The notes under the pieces are model-generated. The model had not been told where the DNA came from and did not search any database. It saw only the letters and a list, made by a program, of their open reading frames with translations. A program made the position numbers and the translations under genes. A DNA stretch of 64,000 nucleotides. It comes from Saturnia japonica (Eukaryota > Arthropoda > Insecta > Lepidoptera > Saturniidae). Within the stretch, counting starts at the first letter, position 1. Every line of letters starts with the position of its first letter. This document shows, in pieces, positions 11,901 through 19,701 of the stretch. The DNA is taken from positions 2,046,001 through 2,110,000 of the forward strand of contig CM065318.1 in the NCBI GenBank assembly GCA_033032175.1, written 5' to 3'.

Positions 11901-13053
11901 TTATGTTTTCAATATCATCATTTTGTTGTACTGATGTGTTTGCTTTATTGAAATTTCTATGATTTCCAACATAATCTACCTTGGGTTGTAGTTTACAGTT
12001 ATATGAAACATGACCTTTATTCTTACAGCGATAGCACACTTGATCTCTTTCTTTGTCTGTTTGCGGGTTAAATTTAGAAATAAATTTACTAATTTTATGT
12101 TGTTCTGTGTTACTATTAGCATTATTATTGTAATTACTCACATATTCTGGCACTTTAATGTTGTGTTTATCCTTAAAAATATGTATCTTGCGTATATTAT
12201 CCAATGCTGAAGCATGAGTTAATAATTCTTCTACATTACTGCAACAATTAGTCGCTAATGGTATAGACCAGCGATGATCCACGATACCCTCCAATAACAA
12301 TGACACTTTGTCTGCATCTGAAATACTAATCGGTGAACATTCAAACATTGCATTTTTGTTGTAAATATATTCAGTTATTGTCTCCGTTGATCTTAAAACT
12401 CTTTTAGATTGATATGCAATAAATTCAGCAAATGACATCTTAATACAAAATCTTTCCAATAATTTACCTTTCCAATCATCCCATAACAGTAACTTTTTTC
12501 CATATGCTTTATGCCAATCGTTTGCCGGACCTCTGAGCCTCATAGAAGCATTTACTAATGTTAAATTTTCTGACCAACATGCCAAAGATGCTACTCTTTC
12601 CACTTGTCTCACCCAATCTTTCCCGTTTTCCGTCCTGTATCCACCAAATATAGGTATTGCCTGACTTGTATCTGAAGTTGAAAAAACTTGAATACCTTGT
12701 GTAGGGTTTGCTAGTTTTTTTAGCAACTCTGACTGTGTTTGTAGTATATTAATTAATATTGGATCACATTTTTGTTGTATTTCTGCATCATATTCACTAG
12801 ATTTTTCCTTTCCTTTTAATATTTCTAATTCCATTTTTAAATTTTTTAGTTCCATTTGTTCTGATTCTCGCCTTATCTTTTCATTTTTGTAATATTCTAA
12901 GCTTCCATTTTCTATTTTCGTAATATTATCTTGCCTTAATCTTTCAACCAAATCATTTTTAATACCTGTCATTGGCAAAAATCTTACTTTTAACTCTTCT
13001 TTCAGCTGATTCACATTGAATTTTTCCAACTCTTCTGTTTTTGTAGATTCCAT
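8908..13053 (-). CDS. gypsy Gag-Pol polyprotein (SAP-Gag-protease-RT-RNase H-integrase)
   Basis: A single 1381-codon frame without internal stops. Residues 12-40 form a SAP-like helix-turn-helix (NQLKEEL, then LVERLRQ). A charged coiled-coil-like stretch and the Gag body follow, then one CCHC knuckle (CYRCKNKGHVSYNC) near residue 341. The retroviral-type aspartic protease carries LPDSGS near 430. RT spans about 580-770 with YFDD near 750. RNase H spans about 900-1010 with Asp in TDSS, Glu in NELE and Asp in ITDS. Integrase has an HHCC zinc region near 1110-1150 and a DDE core (SSDH, SDSAPCY, NGLVERAN) at about 1180-1280. Gag and Pol are fused in frame, so no programmed frameshift is needed. 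The frame ends early because of a 10-bp duplication that cuts off the integrase tail. Expression and activity are unknown. Confidence 0.96.
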   Translation of the reverse strand: MESTKTEELEKFNVNQLKEELKVRFLPMTGIKNDLVERLRQDNITKIENGSLEYYKNEKIRRESEQMELKNLKMELEILKGKEKSSEYDAEIQQKCDPILINILQTQSELLKKLANPTQGIQVFSTSDTSQAIPIFGGYRTENGKDWVRQVERVASLACWSENLTLVNASMRLRGPANDWHKAYGKKLLLWDDWKGKLLERFCIKMSFAEFIAYQSKRVLRSTETITEYIYNKNAMFECSPISISDADKVSLLLEGIVDHRWSIPLATNCCSNVEELLTHASALDNIRKIHIFKDKHNIKVPEYVSNYNNNANSNTEQHKISKFISKFNPQTDKERDQVCYRCKNKGHVSYNCKLQPKVDYVGNHRNFNKANTSVQQNDDIENIKSQPSTSFMSNKNHKIDKNQVSCIQNETPNVTLIPVTLNGSITLQALPDSGSVITIVDKSYLSEDTQVYAWQKGHYKVAGNILTPIGWLSARIQIGNIDYIMPQIAICENLPVPMIIGKDWQLAVYARIIHEPDGKICIITPTHTEYFPSTCKQENLITCCIEFSKVSKENEKKVMELVEEFDDIFKNDSNNIGKFTDFELEINLKHNKPISCKPYRLPEPERIFLKKTVEKWIKQKICRFSNSPYAAPMFVIQQPFHETTPYRPVVDYSKTINPITILDIQPIERMDDIITTISQFIYKFKLDIYHAYHNICIKEEDIFKTAVVTQDYHIEFTRVMFGLVGGPSIMSKVIKSTYGCLYNDGVRAYFDDITGGKNSIKEFIEILRKVFEQTREKNLKLNKEKCIFIANEIPLFGKLVGYKQEKMDPKRTTAVEQYKTLTTLTEIRSFLGFTGSFRKYIKNYAYIAKPLQDTLKKNKKDDNEIQKHEALKKKIILSEEQQKSFEILKNLLVTAPVLSNFQQDAETIVETDSSYQGMGACLLQIQGGERKVIEYASRCLKDAETRYHINELEVTAVHWAIVSKFRIYLLGRKFTLITDSYSTAYIIDKAKMNRKFARYVVDLAPFEFTPVHRPGKENVIADHLSRYPLNEVCMLVVSSNTEKLKLGQSKDSFIQQICKKLSKEPVTQHLKQIKKSFELSEGILLHLNKNDLFNQKKIVIPQSHRENIIKIAHDENGHLDFSTTLHKIKSKYWWKTMNKDVKAYVAACVICAKTNRRTKLAYGKMGERPIPETPMQVISSDHIVALPETQSGNKYIFVHIDHATRYIFAKPTYTLSANNVIETIENDIIYVYGPPLTYISDSAPCYTSHLTQNFFAKFGIEHIPTTPYTPQSNGLVERANATIVSTLTKFAMDNSKEWDKLLPKAVLAINISKQKTTGYSPFYLMFGLEPRIPPNEIHFGTIINDMERQNQLENLSAAREKALQNIKNVHLYNKNRFEEV

Positions 13054-13221
13054 TGTTATAATAATTTACGGCCATACGTTGCCAAAATGAATCTTGAATA
13101 ATTTCGATAACTTTGAAGTATTTCTTTGCACAAATACGTAGTGCTTGCGTATAATAGTTAGGTTAAACGTACTCTACTATTATTTTCGTAAAATATCTTC
13201 AACTTTTTTTTTTTATTATGC

Positions 13222-13239
13222 CAAATTGTCTCAGCGCCA
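13222..13239 (-). other. gypsy primer binding site (putative)
   Basis: On the minus strand, tggcgctgagacaatttg begins immediately inside the 5' LTR. The TGG start is expected where the CCA end of a tRNA primer pairs. The tRNA species was not assigned. Confidence 0.6.
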
Positions 13240-13434
13240 TGTAAATAAAAAGACTTGGTTGACACCATATTCGTTTTATTCTCTTTCCCTCTTACACTAA
13301 TTACAATATATATAAACTATCTCACTTACACACTTCCTGTCATTCTCTTCATTCGTTTACTCTTTCATACTTGCAAAACTTAAATAAACTATCCTTTTCT
13401 TAAATAAATACGTTCCATTTCTTTGTACCTTACA
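13240..13434 (-). repeat. gypsy 5' LTR
   Basis: This 195-bp repeat is identical by eye to the 3' LTR at 8044-8238 and has TG...CA termini. It should carry the element's promoter, although no obvious TATA box could be assigned with confidence. Confidence 0.95.
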
Positions 13435-14126
13435 ATATGGACCCCTGGGGGTCGATTTCGTACTTCAAGGGAACCACGTCAACGAAAACAATATTTGGGG
13501 GTCCGCGAGTTGTAAAGGGGATGGGGGGGGGGGTCCGACTAAATAATGAATGCCATTTAAGCAAGTCGTGACGAAAATGTTACCTTTCTATAAATAAATT
13601 AATAAAATATGATAGAGTCTTTGTTCTTACATCTTACTTTTTTGCAATATACATATTTAATCAATATTTCTAAATGGTAAATGTTTATGGAATTTGATGA
13701 AGGAAGATATGGAGCTAAATTCTGAGAATTTCATGACTACACGCATCAGTGATGGGAAAATTTGGGATCGATGATGGAATGACCTTATAAAATTAGTTTT
13801 GTAGACACTGTTTACGATTTGTACCGATTTTACTTGTACAGACTTGTTCAGTTCGCTAATAATTAATTCAATATGGATGTTAGAGACAAACGATGTTCAT
13901 TTGTTTTCGTAATTTGGTAAAGAGAAGTGTCTTTAGGGGCTATTTCACGACGCGATCTACTGTACCCGATTTCCGGGGGGAGGGCAGGAGGGGCTTTTAG
14001 CCACAGGATCGAGCGTCGCTATTGGCTTGATTACGCGCCCCCCCCCCCCTTTAGTGTTTAGTGAAGGTCTACCCGATACAATAAAAATTGGTAAGGGGTC
14101 TACGAGACAAAAAAGTTTGGGGACCA

Positions 14127-15356
14127 TATTGTGCGCAAAACCACGAATGTTCTATGTTCGTTCAATAAGTGACGTGAAGGCAATAGGGACAAAGCCGCGA
14201 ACAAAAACTAGTTCAAATAAAAAAATCGCAGAAGGTGAGACATTCGTGACTGACTGAATCTAGAGAACGCGACAATCACACACATGGTGAAAACATGGCA
14301 TAACAACTCGCCTTAGTGTTGTCTGGATCAAAAAGTTTTTCCCACGGAGTACGGAAAGGGATTTCGCAACTCTAATAATATTTTATAAGCCAGCCTTGTA
14401 ACCAATTAGTAACTACACTAACAGAAAAAATGTAGTCAGTTGTTTCCAGTACCAATATCTATATCTATACATATAATAAAACGTAACTGATCGATGTCGG
14501 TACATAGAAGATATGTATATGAGAAAAACTATTATTGGGGGTCTCTATCAACGCAGGAGAACCCAAAACAATGATTGTTAGAATTTTTGTCTGTTTGTCT
14601 GTTTGCCAACATTTGTGCGCGCTAATCTCAGAAATGGCATAACCGATTTGGAAACGGTTTTCACTCATATATTCTGGTAGGGTTCACTTAATATTTAGTG
14701 TTTGTTTTACTTCAATAAGTTTATAAATAAAAAAGTTATATCAATTTAAAAAATCACGTCGAACATTTTTTTGATAAAAATGCTATAAAATAGCTCTTCA
14801 GTTGAATTGGCTGAAACTTTGAAACTGGTTTGTAAAATGATGATAATTGAAAGTTTACATAAAGTCATAAAATGTACAGTTTCAGAGAATTTGGAACTTT
14901 CCAATATGAGTTGACCTTACATCTATATAATAAATCATATTAATAAGTGGTCACCCTAGGTAATGGATATAACCACGCAAGAAAGTCGAGTGCCGCATCG
15001 CTGCTAGGCAATTCATTCCGAAAAAGATCGATTCGAATCAAACTCTGATGTATCGATTCACAATAAATCGAGGTCTAAATGATCGATCTCTCCAAAAAAT
15101 CGACCTTCTTTTATTCACTTTTCAGATTTGAGCTAACAATATAAAAATGTCTATTATAGAAAACAAAAAGGACACCACAACAATCAATCTATTGCTATGT
15201 TTACCATGCTAAAGTATCACTTAAAGAGAAACAAAGAAAGGTATAGAGAGAGAGAGAGGGAATTCATTTCAAAAATTTATTATTATAAACTGTTGTCGTT
15301 ATTCTGCTATTGGGTAATTTACTGACACTAAAGAGAACAGAATAATGGAATGAATA
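14127..15356. other. Intergenic stretch with a dispersed-repeat fragment
   Basis: The part from about 14465 to 14940 resembles the 'tgtctgtttgtctgtttg ... gataaccgattt' type of repeat common in moth and butterfly DNA; the same kind of text recurs at 15357 and 23165. No gene is visible. A small minus-strand frame at 15264-15518 overlaps the next repeat and has no motif. Confidence 0.45.
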
Positions 15357-16264
15357 ATCCATACTAATATTATAAATGCGAAAGTAACTCTGTCTGTCCT
15401 GTCTGTTGCACACCTCACGCTCTGAAATAGACGATGAAGGTTTGTACGAAGAACGCATCAAACCAAATTTGATGAATTTTGGTATAGAGATGATATATTG
15501 GACCTTGAAGAAAGACATTGGCTTTCCTTATGTCGTGAAAATAAAACTTTAAGAGGTGAAATAGGGGATGAAAGATTGTACGAAGAACCCACTATTTCTA
15601 AATTTAGGGATATGAAAATTCATATTTATGCTTTTAGGAAGAAATAACAAGTATTTCGTGTTTTAAAAAATAAGGGTGATTTACAATACACATAGACTCC
15701 ACCCCTTGATACTAAGCAAAATGTTCCTGAGACATAAGCTTACATTATACAAAACATATGTCCATCCTATCATGACATATAAGCTGCGCTACATTCGCAC
15801 ATACGTCAAAGATCAACAATAACAAATTCCAAATCCTCCAAACCCGATTCTTACGTAAAATTAACAAAGCCCCTTGGTACGTTGGTCGAATCGTATATTA
15901 AATATCTTACGCGATCGTACTTTCGTATACGTAATATAATATTCTACAAAAATATTATTCTTTAGTATATCTAAAAAAAGTCTCCGATAACATATGCCTC
16001 TTTCTTAATATCATAAGCCACAATAAGGTATTTTGCGAGTTTTTATGTTGAAGATTAAAAATTGAGCTATATTTAAAGACAATTTAAATTTTTATTTTTA
16101 TTGTATGTAATTAGGAAACATAGTTTAGGAGAAAATGAAAAATTAAAATAATTTGTACTTGCGGGAAATGATAACAATTATGATAGACTACACGGGTTCG
16201 TCGCGTTGGCGGCGCGGTATTTGTTGGATAACAACTCGGGTGAAACCGAGGGGCACAGCTAGTC
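15357..16264 (+). repeat. Dispersed repeat, possibly Helitron-like
   Basis: It begins with actaatattataaatgcgaa followed by a tctgtc-rich stretch. It ends in cgaggggcacagctagt, a start/end pair seen in abundant lepidopteran repeats often filed as Helitron-like. A partial copy of its right part is at 51950-52436. A piece of a reverse transcriptase is embedded at about 15705-15840. Class assignment is from memory of the repeat type and is not proven here. Confidence 0.5.
15705..15840 (+). pseudogene. Non-LTR reverse transcriptase C-terminal scrap
   Basis: The reading KLTLYKTYVHPIMTY matches the conserved segment after the RT domain of jockey-like elements (usually KxxLYKTxxRPVMTY). Only about 40 codons are recognisable, and frameshifts and stops surround them. 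Confidence 0.55.
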
Positions 16265-16639
16265 AAAAAATATAGTTCTTTACTCTCGGGTCCAAAGTCT
16301 TTTTAATACCATAAATATCAATAGATAATTTCGAATTCCCTATCTTTAGATAAAGTAGATTTATATTTTATCGTCCATGCAGTGAGTTTGAGGTGAATTA
16401 CAAAAATTATTACATAGTAGTAGGTACTTACTTAAAAGTAAGAAGCTAATTGAAAACAGGATACCAAAATTTTTGCGGAACATAAAAAAGGTTAATTATG
16501 TATTTTTCGTTTTATTTAAACACATCTCCTAAGCGATTCTTTTATGGTTTTGTTTTAAAAGTTTATCTGTTATTTTTCCAAAATATGTTTTTTTTAATAC
16601 TTAATTTCAACAATTCATTGCAGGATCCGACAATTCAGT

Positions 16640-16800
16640 GAGACTAATGTTTTATGGGAAACCCGAAGGCAGAACAAGACATAGTTCAGGCAGGGATGAA
16701 GACTTCATTCGTCTTCGCGTACGTAAGAACCAACGTCTAACGGCCATTGAAACCAGAAATGAGCTCGAGGAAGCTTGAGATGTTACAGTAACTGGTGGTA
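16640..16800 (+). pseudogene. Tc1-like transposase N-terminal fragment
   Basis: The plus strand reads GRTRHSSGRDEDFIRLRVRK followed by NQRLTAIETRNELEEA, then a stop. This resembles the second helix-turn-helix region of Tc1-like transposases (GRPRxTTxRxDRxIxRxxxxNRxxTAxEI). The downstream segment to about 17280 stays open in places but shows no catalytic motif. It is a remnant. Confidence 0.5.
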
Positions 16801-17571
16801 GCGGGAGGTGCGATCGGTGAGGTAGAATTTATAGTAACCCCGAAAAGTTAAGGGTCAAACCACCCTGCGGTTCAACACTAGACATAGTGGAACAAGAAAG
16901 AAAAGTTTCTTCGACACCAATACATTGTCAGCGACCACACAGGTTTACTACGAAACTTATCTACCGGAGACACGTAAAGAAACCGAAGTATACCGAGCAG
17001 AATATCAAAGACCATGGTATTAAACGCATTGTTAAAATCAAGCAAAACAAGAATTTAAATTCTCATTCTCCATGCCTGACTGAATATACGATGATAGCAA
17101 ACACTTCAAAAAATAAAAAATCTTATCAATGTTACTTTTATCTACTTGAATACAATATAATATTATTTATAAAAAACTATATAAGTATATATATACCTTT
17201 GTTGATAGCGACTGCCATTTTATTAAATTTATCACAGAACGGTAAACACGTCGTTCAAGTGAGCGCTATAGCTCCGTACTAGAGTTGTGTAGCTCGCGAG
17301 CGAAAGATTAGATGATATATTATAATCCCGACAAAAGAGCGAGTATATCAGTAGCTCACCTGTTTGTAAAGTATATCTTTAGCTCTTTAGCTCTCAGTAA
17401 TAATTTTCACTCGGATATAATCAGAGCGATTCAGATCAGTTGAATAAAAAATACACCACATTCTTACTTAAGAAAGAGATAGGTTGCCGATTCGATCCGA
17501 CAAGCCGAGAGCGGAAAAGTGATCGGGTACGAATGATTATAAGAAAACTTAGTTACGCCTTGATAATAAAG
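16801..17571. other. Intergenic stretch, no gene recognised
   Basis: A 131-codon plus-strand frame (16887-17282) may continue the Tc1-like remnant in its first part, but it has no recognisable domain. The rest is AT-rich. Confidence 0.4.
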
Positions 17572-17610
17572 TACAAGGTGTCCAGAAAGGGTATCGGGTA
17601 TTTGTAAGTT

Positions 17611-17790
17611 TGTAGCGACACACAGCGACATCTATCGAGCCACATACGACGCATCCTACATGGCGCTATAGAAATTAACTCTTCAATTGAGTGTATATAC
17701 AAGAACCCGACTACAACCGTTGGGCAGCTGCCCGCCAGACATAACACCCGTCTGGTCAGAGGATCCTCCCTTTGCGATGGTTATTCTACA
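17611..17790 (+). repeat. TRIM 5' LTR
   Basis: This 180-bp LTR differs from its partner by roughly five substitutions and lacks 16 bp near the start that the partner has. Confidence 0.9.
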
Positions 17791-18111
17791 CTGGTGACCT
17801 CGACGTGATACGTCAGCGGAACCTTCTTCGCAAAAGCTACGTCATCGTGACGTCATCATCACTTCCACAAGCTTTCGAGCAGCGAGTTATACAGCCAGCC
17901 AGCATCCACGGCTACTACGGGTATCCTAATCATCAGCATGCAGCGGACGCGCGCATTCCTGGTCAGCCCCACAGCCTTCTCAGCGACCTTGGCACAGCAC
18001 ACTGCACTTCGGCCGGTCAGCAAGCAGAGACGCACTTCTCTCCTGGTCGACGCAGCAGCCAGTCACTACGCAGCACTGCAACACTCCGACTCACTGGAGC
18101 ATTCTTGCAGC

Positions 18112-18180
18112 ATCACCCCGACTCACTGGGGCATTACCCCGACTCACTGGGGGCATCACCCCGACTCACTGGGGCATCAC
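18112..18180 (+). repeat. Minisatellite inside the TRIM
   Basis: About three and a half copies of a unit near 19-20 bp containing ccccgactcactgggg. Related single units (gactcactgga) occur nearby at about 18088 and 18225. The 164-codon open frame over it is low-complexity and is not thought to encode a protein. Confidence 0.85.
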
Positions 18181-18320
18181 CGCAGACAGTTCCGACTCAC
18201 CGTGAACTATGCGGCATCTGGTTCCGACTCACTGGAACATCCCACTGGCCCGGCAAGCATCACTAGATGATGTATGGACGACTCAACCTGCTATCGACCT
18301 CCGGTCTCGGAGGGGAGTGA

Positions 18321-18514
18321 TGTAGCGACATCTACATAGCGACACACAGCGACATCTATCGAGCCACATACGACGCATCCTACATGGCGCTATAGAAATT
18401 AACTCTTCAATTGAGTGTATATACAAGAACCCGACTACAACCGTTGGGCAGCTGCCCGCCAGACATAACACCCGCCTGGTCGGAGGATCCTCCCTTTGCA
18501 ATAGTTCTTCTACA
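18321..18514 (+). repeat. TRIM 3' LTR
   Basis: This 194-bp LTR carries an additional 16 bp (containing tctacatagcg) just after its first ten bases. The insert looks like a local duplication of the gcgacac motif. Confidence 0.9.
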
Positions 18515-18644
18515 AGTTCAATGAAACGAAAATTATTTATATGCAATAAAAAAGTTTATTGTTTATTATTAGCATATGAATTGGAGAATTATTTGGAAAA
18601 GATGATGTTATCCAAATGATAACCGTTACGTTGCTGGCACTCTT

Positions 18645-19583
18645 CTAAACGGAAACGAAGATTGGCGATAACACGTTGACACAGCTATCGATATTGCTGC
18701 CATTTCTGACAAGCGGGCTAAGGTCGGGGCTTCTGGGAGGCCAGTTGATGTTACCCCTTCGCGAAATGACTTTATTAGGGAATAATTCGTTAACAACTTC
18801 CATTGAGTCATTTGAGGTATGGCAAGTGGCCCCATCTTGCTGGAACCACGTTCTTGAGTTGAAACCTGCAAACTCCTGCAACTCTGGGACCAAAAAATTT
18901 CGCAACATATCGCAATAACGGTCACTATTCACATTAATTGCTCGGCCTCGTTGATCTTCATGAAAATAAGGACCAATTATGCCTTTAGCAGACATAGCGG
19001 CCCAAACAACGACCTTTGGGCTATGCAGGGGTCGTTCATGCTTTCGTCTCGGATTCTCCACTGCCCAGTACCGACAATTCTGCTTATTAACATGACCATT
19101 CAGGTGAAAATTTGCTTCGTCACTGAACAGTATGTTGTTAAAGTTGTTAAATCGCTGCAGCATTTCGTTCGCTAAATTCAGTCGATTAGCATAATATGTA
19201 TCCTTCAATTTTTGAACCAATTGAATTTTATAGGCTTTTAGATGTAAGTCTTTCTTTAAAATCGAATTTAAAGACGATTTTTTGATGTTCAACGCTTGGC
19301 TTCGCTTTCGGATGGATAAAGACGGATTTTGACAAACCGACGCCTCAACTTCTTCAATTGTTTCTTCATCGCGAACTGAACGAGGACGACCAGAGTTTTG
19401 AATTTTAACTGTCGCACCTGTATTCTCGAACATCCTGATCCATTTCCTAATGCTATCGTTACTTGGCGTGTGGCGTGTACGATATTCCGCACGATAGAGA
19501 CGTTGAGCAGTCACTATTGAATCACCATTACGATAATACGCTCGTACGCAAATTGCGCGATGCGTCCCCGAGTACTGTTCCAT
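18645..19583 (-). pseudogene. Tc1/mariner-superfamily (IS630-like) transposase, internally deleted
   Basis: The likely start is the ATG at 19583 (MEQYSGTHRA), because the frame upstream of it only covers the terminal repeat. Helix-turn-helix regions follow (SIRKWIRMFENTG, GRPRSV), then the catalytic core: FSDEANFHLNG with the first Asp, VVVWAAMSAKGIIGP, FQQDGATCHTS with the second Asp, and INWPPRSPDLSP. Directly after this the usual segment with the third acidic residue is gone. The frame then reads unrelated residues, while the expected C-terminal text (RFRLEECQQRNG, then DNIIFSK) continues in another frame. A deletion and a frameshift therefore inactivated it. Confidence 0.9.
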
Positions 19584-19701
19584 CGTGACTAAAACGCCAC
19601 AAAATGGCGGACGCCACGAACCCCTCCCCGCACCCTTTAGACGCCCCGTTTCGAATATGGCGCGAAAACAAATACCCGATACCCTTTCTGGACACCTTGT
19701 A

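Larger units (their letters stand above)
8044..13434 (-). mobile_element. Ty3/gypsy LTR retrotransposon, nearly intact
   Basis: Two direct repeats of 195 bp, identical by eye, bound a 5.4-kb element. Each begins TG and ends CA. The 4-bp target duplication atat lies at 8040-8043 and 13435-13438. The coding strand is minus, so the 5' LTR is at 13240-13434. A primer-binding-like tggcgctgagac starts directly after the 5' LTR. Inside is one gag-pol frame with protease, RT, RNase H and integrase in the gypsy order. No envelope-like frame is present. Identical LTRs mean a recent insertion. Confidence 0.97.
8023..14126. mobile_element. Possible hAT-like non-autonomous element split by the gypsy insertion
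   Basis: Flanking the gypsy copy are gatccccaaa at 8023-8032 and, inverted, aagtttggggacc at 14113-14125. Both resemble the CCCCAAA-type ends of hAT elements. The inner sequence right of the gypsy (13439-14126) holds G-rich text such as gacccctgggggtcga that fits a decayed element. No 8-bp target duplication was found, so both the class and the borders are uncertain. Confidence 0.35.
17611..18514 (+). mobile_element. TRIM-like non-autonomous LTR retrotransposon (904 bp)
   Basis: Direct repeats at 17611-17790 and 18321-18514 begin tgtagcgaca and end ttctaca. They flank 530 bp without any retroviral domain. The 4-bp target duplication agtt is at 17607-17610 and 18515-18518. A primer-binding-like tggtgacctcgacgtgat starts one base after the left LTR. 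A purine tract ggaggggagtga abuts the right LTR on the plus strand. These marks show movement by an LTR retrotransposon machinery supplied in trans. Confidence 0.93.
17574..19699 (-). mobile_element. Tc1/mariner-superfamily element with long perfect terminal repeats, interrupted by a TRIM
   Basis: Inverted terminal repeats of about 32 bp starting caaggtgtccagaaaggg lie at 17574-17605 and 19668-19699 and match perfectly by eye. TA dinucleotides flank both ends (17572-17573 and 19700-19701). Removing the nested LTR element leaves about 1.2 kb, the usual size of this superfamily. The broken transposase reads on the minus strand. Confidence 0.93.

Noticed and set aside
10738..12210. Plus-strand open frames inside the gypsy element
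   Set aside because: They are shadows of the 1381-codon gag-pol frame and have no motifs.
17772..18266. 164-codon plus-strand open frame
   Set aside because: It lies across the TRIM LTR and interior, is low-complexity because of the minisatellite, and has no protein domain.
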